DNA from: an uncultured Lachnospiraceae bacterium
GTDB taxonomy: Bacteria; Bacillota; Clostridia; Lachnospirales; Lachnospiraceae
Direction of reading: 5' to 3'
DNA length: 64,000 nucleotides
Assembly (NCBI GenBank): GCA_902476265.1
Contig: CABSCP010000012.1
Location: 26,919 to 90,918, forward strand
Shown piece by piece: positions 59,850 to 64,000 of the stretch. The notes beneath the pieces were generated by a model, which worked only from the letters and a program-made list of their open reading frames with translations, searched no databases and was not told where the DNA came from. The position numbers and the translations under genes are program-made. Numbering within the stretch: position 1 is the first letter of the stretch; every line of letters starts with the position of its first letter.

Positions 59850-62300
59850 TTACTCCCCCTTTTTCAATTCTTGCGGTTTGGTGGTCATAATGCGGTATAG
59901 CTCGGTGTCTTTGGGGAAGTGGTCCACAAAGGGTAAAATCGTTGAGCCATAGAACAACAACCCCTCCCCCTCACCGGAGTGGGTCACATAGGACAACTGG
60001 TGTGGGGAAATGCCCAGCTGCTTGGCGAGAATCTGCCGGTCTCCGCCAGCCTGATTGAGCATATACACGAAGTCGGAGTTCTCAAAGATGTTCTCCACCT
60101 CGCGGCTGGAAAGCAGGTCCTTGACGTTCTGCGTGATGCCTGTTGGGATGCCACCCCACTTCCGAAACCGTTTCCAAATTTCCACCGTGTAAGCAGCAGT
60201 CTGCTCATCTTTCAACAGCAAGTGCATCTCATCAATATAGTAGCGGGTGGATTTATGAGCGACGCGGTTGATAGTAACACGGTTCCATACCTGATCCTGG
60301 ACAATGAGCATCCCGATTTTTTTGAGCTGTTTCCCAAGTTCCTTGATGTCATAGCAGACGATACGGTTCTGGATATTTACATTGGTCTTGTGGTTGAATA
60401 CATTGAGGGAGCCGGTTACATAGATTTCCAGCGCCGTGGCGATGTACTGTGCCTCTTTTTCCTCCTGAGTCCGAAGTAAATTGTAGAGATCCTCCAGTAC
60501 CGGCATATTCTCCGGGCATGGGTCATTGAGATAACTCTGATAGACCAGCCGTACACAGCGGTCGATAATCGTTTTCTGTACCGGCTGCAGGCCCTCCTTG
60601 CCGCCCACGATCAGCTCACACAGGCTGAGAATGAAGTCAGACTTGAGAGACAATGGGATTTCATCGTCCGAGTAGTCCAGATTCAAATCCATCGGATTGA
60701 TGTAGTCCCCGGAAGTGGGAGAAATCTTGATAACCTGCCCCTGTAGACACTCCACCAGAGGGGCATACTCGGCCTCCGGGTCGCAAATGATGATGTCATC
60801 GGCGGTGAGTAAAAAACAGTTGGCAATCTCGCGCTTTGCAGAAAAGCTCTTGCCGGAACCGGGGGTGCCGAGAATCAGACCATTGGGATTTTTAAGCAAC
60901 TTGCGGTCCACCATGATGAGATTGTTGGAAAGCGCGTTGATGCCGTAATACAACGCCTCCTTGCCGTTCTGGAAAAGCTCCTGGGTGGTAAACGGCACGA
61001 AGATGGCGGTGCTGGAAGTGGTTAATCCCCGCTGAATCTCGATCTGGTTCAGACCCAGAGGCAGAGAAGACATCAGTCCCTCTTCCTGCTGGAAGTCCAG
61101 CCGGGTCAGCTGACAGTTATACTTTTGGGCGATGGAGCTGGCCTGGAACACATTGTTGCTTAGCTGCCGTGGATTGTCCGCTGTGTTCAGCACCAGGAAG
61201 GTCATAAGGAACATTCGCTCATTGCGGCTCTGCAAGTCCTGTAAGAGTTTTTTGGCTTCGGCCCCGTAGGTGGCAAGATCGGAAGGAATTATGTCCATAT
61301 CATATCCGGCGCGGACAGCTTTTTTTTGTTCCTCTATCTTGCTTCGGTCCAGGTCTGTAATTTTCCGTTTGACGGTTTTGATAGCCTTGACCTGATCCAC
61401 CGACTGGATGTGCAGGTTCACGATCAGACTGGACTCCATATCCAAAAAGTCCGCCAGCATTCGGTCATTCAGTTCAGGCGCGAGAATCTGTAAAAAAGAA
61501 ACAGCCCCGTATTTCTTACCCATACGAAACTGCTTACCGGTGCGAAACTCAAAGGAACTTGGAGCGATAAAGTCCTTGGTGGACAGCCCGGAGGGAGCCA
61601 GCCAATCCCACTCAAAACGGAATGGGATTTGTTCATCCATGTGGAAAATGTCATGAAGCTGAGCCAACCGCGCCTTGCCGTCCAATATCTCGGCGGCAAC
61701 ACCCAGTCGTTTGAAATTGTTAAGGATGTCAGTCTCAATACGCTCCAACCGTGGTTTTGCAGCTTTGATACTGTCGGCGTCGATGCCGATAGTCAAGTAC
61801 TTGGTCTTAATGAGACCGTTATTGCCTCTTGCCAGCTGGTTTTGCAGCATCTGCGTGTACTCGGCCCGAATACTATCAAAGTCATCCCCCTGGGGATGGA
61901 TGGAGATGGCACTGGCAAAGGTTTCCTTAGAGGCTGCCAGATTGAGAAAGGATAGCTGAAAGCAAATGGAACTGTCAAAGTAATTGAGGAAATCGCACCA
62001 ACCATCAAAAATGGCGGTTTTATCCTCGTTCTGCGAAAGCTGGTAGTTGATGTCCTGGAACTGGATAGTTTTGGTGTAGTGGCAGTCCGACACCCGGCAA
62101 ATGCCATCCGGCCACATCCGCTCATAGGGGATGCTATCCTGAGCCGATTTTTCTTTCTTATCCGTGCGGTTGGCGCTGGCGATGGCAGCCTCGATCTTCT
62201 TCTTATCGGCATGGGACAACTTTTTCTTTCTGTGAACCGGCGGCATTTGTTTGCCATCCTTATCTGTCTGCCGGTTTTTCTTTGCTGTGAACAATGTCAT
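59850..62300 (-). CDS. VirB4/TraE-type conjugation ATPase
   Basis: 816 residues from the ATG at 62300, which follows AAGGAGG and overlaps the PrgI gene; the longer frame to 62474 is overlap, not gene. The N-terminal CagE/VirB4 domain (about 80-430) precedes the ATPase domain with Walker A LGTPGSGKSFSAKREIA (about 472) and Walker B YYIDEMHLLL (about 687). It drives assembly of, and transport through, the type IV secretion channel. Standard size and motifs for ICE VirB4. Confidence 0.93.
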   Translation of the reverse strand: MTLFTAKKNRQTDKDGKQMPPVHRKKKLSHADKKKIEAAIASANRTDKKEKSAQDSIPYERMWPDGICRVSDCHYTKTIQFQDINYQLSQNEDKTAIFDGWCDFLNYFDSSICFQLSFLNLAASKETFASAISIHPQGDDFDSIRAEYTQMLQNQLARGNNGLIKTKYLTIGIDADSIKAAKPRLERIETDILNNFKRLGVAAEILDGKARLAQLHDIFHMDEQIPFRFEWDWLAPSGLSTKDFIAPSSFEFRTGKQFRMGKKYGAVSFLQILAPELNDRMLADFLDMESSLIVNLHIQSVDQVKAIKTVKRKITDLDRSKIEEQKKAVRAGYDMDIIPSDLATYGAEAKKLLQDLQSRNERMFLMTFLVLNTADNPRQLSNNVFQASSIAQKYNCQLTRLDFQQEEGLMSSLPLGLNQIEIQRGLTTSSTAIFVPFTTQELFQNGKEALYYGINALSNNLIMVDRKLLKNPNGLILGTPGSGKSFSAKREIANCFLLTADDIIICDPEAEYAPLVECLQGQVIKISPTSGDYINPMDLNLDYSDDEIPLSLKSDFILSLCELIVGGKEGLQPVQKTIIDRCVRLVYQSYLNDPCPENMPVLEDLYNLLRTQEEKEAQYIATALEIYVTGSLNVFNHKTNVNIQNRIVCYDIKELGKQLKKIGMLIVQDQVWNRVTINRVAHKSTRYYIDEMHLLLKDEQTAAYTVEIWKRFRKWGGIPTGITQNVKDLLSSREVENIFENSDFVYMLNQAGGDRQILAKQLGISPHQLSYVTHSGEGEGLLFYGSTILPFVDHFPKDTELYRIMTTKPQELKKGE

Positions 62301-62646
62301 ACACCTCCTTGTCGAGTTTTTCCTGCCGTCCCAACACGGCATAGAAATTGTTGGTTTTATACGGGCGCTGCTTGGGCCGAATGACAGCCACTTTAATGAT
62401 GTTACCGACGATCTTTTCCAGAGGCTGACCGTGTTTTTCATACACTGCCAGCATGAAGAAAGGCAGCATAACAAGCATCATACACATGGCTGCCACGCTG
62501 TTTCCCGCAGATCCCCGGAGCAAAAAGAAAAGCGGCACGCCGATAAGCGCCCCGCTGCCGAAGCAGACCAGCTGCCTCTTAGTTAAATTGAACATGACCT
62601 TGGTTTTGACTTTCGTCAGGTCTTTGGGTACAGGTACATAAGCCAA
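62260..62646 (-). CDS. PrgI/VirB3-like membrane protein
   Basis: 128 residues with two membrane helices (about 29-70) after the conserved N-terminus YVPVPKDLTKVKTKVMFNLTKRQL. PrgI proteins are the VirB3 equivalent that links the VirB4 ATPase to the channel. There is no ATG in place; TTG at 62646 has AGGAGG at 8 nt. It overlaps the VirB4 gene by 41 nt. Confidence 0.87.
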   Translation of the reverse strand: MAYVPVPKDLTKVKTKVMFNLTKRQLVCFGSGALIGVPLFFLLRGSAGNSVAAMCMMLVMLPFFMLAVYEKHGQPLEKIVGNIIKVAVIRPKQRPYKTNNFYAVLGRQEKLDKEVYDIVHSKEKPADR

Positions 62647-62666
62647 TGAGATTGCCTCCTTCCGGG

Positions 62667-63536
62667 TTAATGTGCATTGAACACAGCTTTTGCAAGGCTG
62701 CCGGTCTTAAAGAGCGTAAAACACAAAAGAACCGTATAGCCTACGCAGCTCCAAATAGCCATAATGATGTCGGACTCGGTGGCGATGTTCTGCACCAGTA
62801 CCGCGTAGATCGCCACGCAGACGATGATGAGAAATGCTTGAAAGCCCAGGGCGAACAGGGAGCGCAAATAATTCTGCCCCATACCGCCCCATTCCTTGCC
62901 CATCATGGTTGCCATCGGGATAGGAGCTACTGAGGTCACGATATATATTTCCAGCATACGGCCATAAATGACGATGAAAATACAGATATACAACGCCCAC
63001 ATGGTAATGCCGATAAAGAGCGACTGGAACCACAGCCCAAACAGCGGCCCCAGATCCATTTCCATCAACCTGGCCTCCATATCACCCATGACAGCGGAGA
63101 TGTCGATGGATGCGTCCGCACCGATGACACCGGATGCCTGCGCCACTACACTTTGCGCCATATCAAACACGCCCATCACAATGTTCCAAGTGTTGGTGAC
63201 GATCAGAATGGCGGCGGCGCTTTTGAACACCCATTTGAAGATCATCCAGGTGTCCACATCATGCAGATTATTTTTGTCAGCAATCATCTGAATCAGCTCT
63301 ATTGTCATTACAAACGCCAGAATCGCACCGGCAATCGGCACGATAATGGAATTGGACAGATTTTGAATCATGTTAAAAATGCTGCCATTCCAGCCTTGGG
63401 GTGTTTGTCCCACCTGCGAGGAAATATCCGCGACCTGTCGGTTTACGTTGTCAAACATCCCGAACAAATTGCTCATGATACCGCCCACCAGCATCTCTTT
63501 CAGCCATGTGGTGATTGCATCAAGTAAGAAATCCAT
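62667..63536 (-). CDS. VirB6/TrbL-like channel protein (CD1105-type)
   Basis: 289 residues with six to seven membrane helices and the VirB6-type hydrophobic loops (GRMLEIYIVTSVAPIPMATMMGKEW). It forms the inner-membrane channel of the conjugation machine. AAAGGAGG lies about 8 nt before the ATG. It follows the pilin-like gene by 69 nt and is followed 20 nt later by the PrgI gene. Confidence 0.88.
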   Translation of the reverse strand: MDFLLDAITTWLKEMLVGGIMSNLFGMFDNVNRQVADISSQVGQTPQGWNGSIFNMIQNLSNSIIVPIAGAILAFVMTIELIQMIADKNNLHDVDTWMIFKWVFKSAAAILIVTNTWNIVMGVFDMAQSVVAQASGVIGADASIDISAVMGDMEARLMEMDLGPLFGLWFQSLFIGITMWALYICIFIVIYGRMLEIYIVTSVAPIPMATMMGKEWGGMGQNYLRSLFALGFQAFLIIVCVAIYAVLVQNIATESDIIMAIWSCVGYTVLLCFTLFKTGSLAKAVFNAH

Positions 63537-63605
63537 ACGGTGTCAACCTCCTTTCAGCCGCCCCGCATAGCTGCGGGGACGGCAAGGATTTCTTTCTGGA
63601 AACGC

Positions 63606-63824
63606 TTAGACCGTGAACAGTCCGGAAAGCAGCGGTACGAGAACCAGGCCGACAACGGCCACGCCTGCGCCTGCCATAAGCTGCTTCATACCCTGGCTCT
63701 TGGCTCCGGGATTGTCGTTGCCATAACCTTCCAGCAAGTTGATGACACCCCAGATGCCAAGGCCAGCGCCCAGGGCGATAACAAGGGTCTGAAGTACGGT
63801 GATAGCCTGCTCAAAAAATGCCAT
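63606..63824 (-). CDS. Maff2-family small membrane protein (VirB2-like)
   Basis: 72 residues, two membrane helices separated by a short polar loop (EGYGNDNPGAKSQGMKQ). Maff2 proteins precede the VirB6 gene in this ICE family and resemble VirB2 pilin subunits in size and layout. No clear Shine-Dalgarno sequence precedes the ATG; the leader instead holds a hairpin ending in a T-run at 63892-63927. Confidence 0.8.
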   Translation of the reverse strand: MAFFEQAITVLQTLVIALGAGLGIWGVINLLEGYGNDNPGAKSQGMKQLMAGAGVAVVGLVLVPLLSGLFTV

Positions 63825-63891
63825 AATAAAATTTAGCCGGAATCAATTTGATAAAATAGTTATGTTTCATAGGCATACAAAAGCCGGAACA

Positions 63892-63927
63892 ATCTGCCGC
63901 CCGGTTTCCAGGGGCCTGATTCCGGCT
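63892..63927 (-). terminator. Hairpin upstream of the Maff2 gene (terminator or attenuator)
   Basis: AGCCGGAA and TTCCGGCT form an 8-bp stem whose loop holds a nested G+C-rich element. On the minus strand TTTTG follows. It lies between the upstream genes beyond the window and the Maff2 gene, so it may terminate or attenuate transcription of the VirB module. Confidence 0.5.
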
Positions 63928-63945
63928 GTCCTCCTTTTTTATTAT

Positions 63946-64000
63946 ATAAGTTCTCGGAATTCTCAGCCCTCATTTTTCAAGGCTTCCCATCCCTTTATTA
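63946..64000. other. Right edge of the window, no gene
   Basis: A+T-rich stretch; a TATAAT sequence on the minus strand (about 63950) might be a -10 for the Maff2 unit, but no matching -35 was found. Confidence 0.3.

Noticed and set aside
1..64000. tRNA, rRNA, riboswitch or CRISPR features
   Set aside because: None of the conserved cores or repeat patterns was recognised by eye; a covariance-model scan would be needed to exclude weak matches.

Overview
The window looks like the genome of a gut-type clostridium, probably of the Lachnospiraceae. The evidence is moderate G+C, LplB/LplC-type sugar importers with YesM/YesN regulators, clostridial Shine-Dalgarno sites, and a Tn1549/CTn4-type integrative conjugative element (ICE) of the kind common in Firmicutes gut bacteria. 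No rRNA, tRNA or CRISPR array was seen. Species cannot be assigned from the sequence alone.

Positions 1 to about 25.8 kb are chromosomal. First comes a minus-strand carbohydrate locus: two ABC permeases and a lipoprotein binding protein (83-3595), the YesN/YesM two-component pair (3805-7025) and a GH38 alpha-mannosidase (7149-10286). Together these would sense, import and cleave a mannose-containing glycan. Next are a TetM/EF-G-like GTPase fused to a Rae1/YacP-type NYN nuclease domain (10411-13227), a BceB-like permease with no adjacent ATPase (13324-15540), two duplicated cold-shock genes with related leaders (16003-16215, 16602-16814), a serine-hydrolase-fold protein with a degraded active site fused to a DUF302-like domain (17096-18622), an AraC/GH31 divergent pair (18733-21731), a SIMPL-domain protein (21820-22584) and an XRE regulator/ABC exporter pair (22717-25517).

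From about 25.8-25.97 kb to the right edge the sequence is one ICE, almost entirely on the minus strand. Its recombination end carries two tandem paralogous tyrosine integrases, an excisionase and a small sigma factor whose Shine-Dalgarno site is predicted to be buried in a hairpin (25973-29896). A cargo block follows (30298-35941): a response regulator, histidine kinase and ABC-2 transporter with one ATPase and three permeases, resembling LanFEG/Cpr antimicrobial-peptide resistance systems, with two small DNA-binding proteins beside it. The ABC genes have their own promoter with three 11-bp-spaced repeats typical of an OmpR-family activator site.

The rest is the transfer machinery: relaxase (36131), an inserted DUF1016/YhcG nuclease (37785), MobC (39764), a DUF3848/DUF3849 protein, a 3038-residue helicase/methylase-fold protein (40910-50026), a primase-zinc-finger/ArdC fusion (50326-53301), topoisomerase III (53585), the CD1107/CD1108-type surface and peptidase proteins (55883-58658), an orphan adenine methyltransferase (59025), and VirB4, PrgI/VirB3, VirB6 and a Maff2 small membrane protein (59850-63824). 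The coupling protein, replication initiator and the other ICE end are presumably beyond 64 kb.

The features most worth following up are the GTPase-nuclease fusion, the pseudo-hydrolase/DUF302 fusion with its elaborate operator, the sequestered ribosome-binding site of the ICE sigma factor, and the regulated resistance operon.
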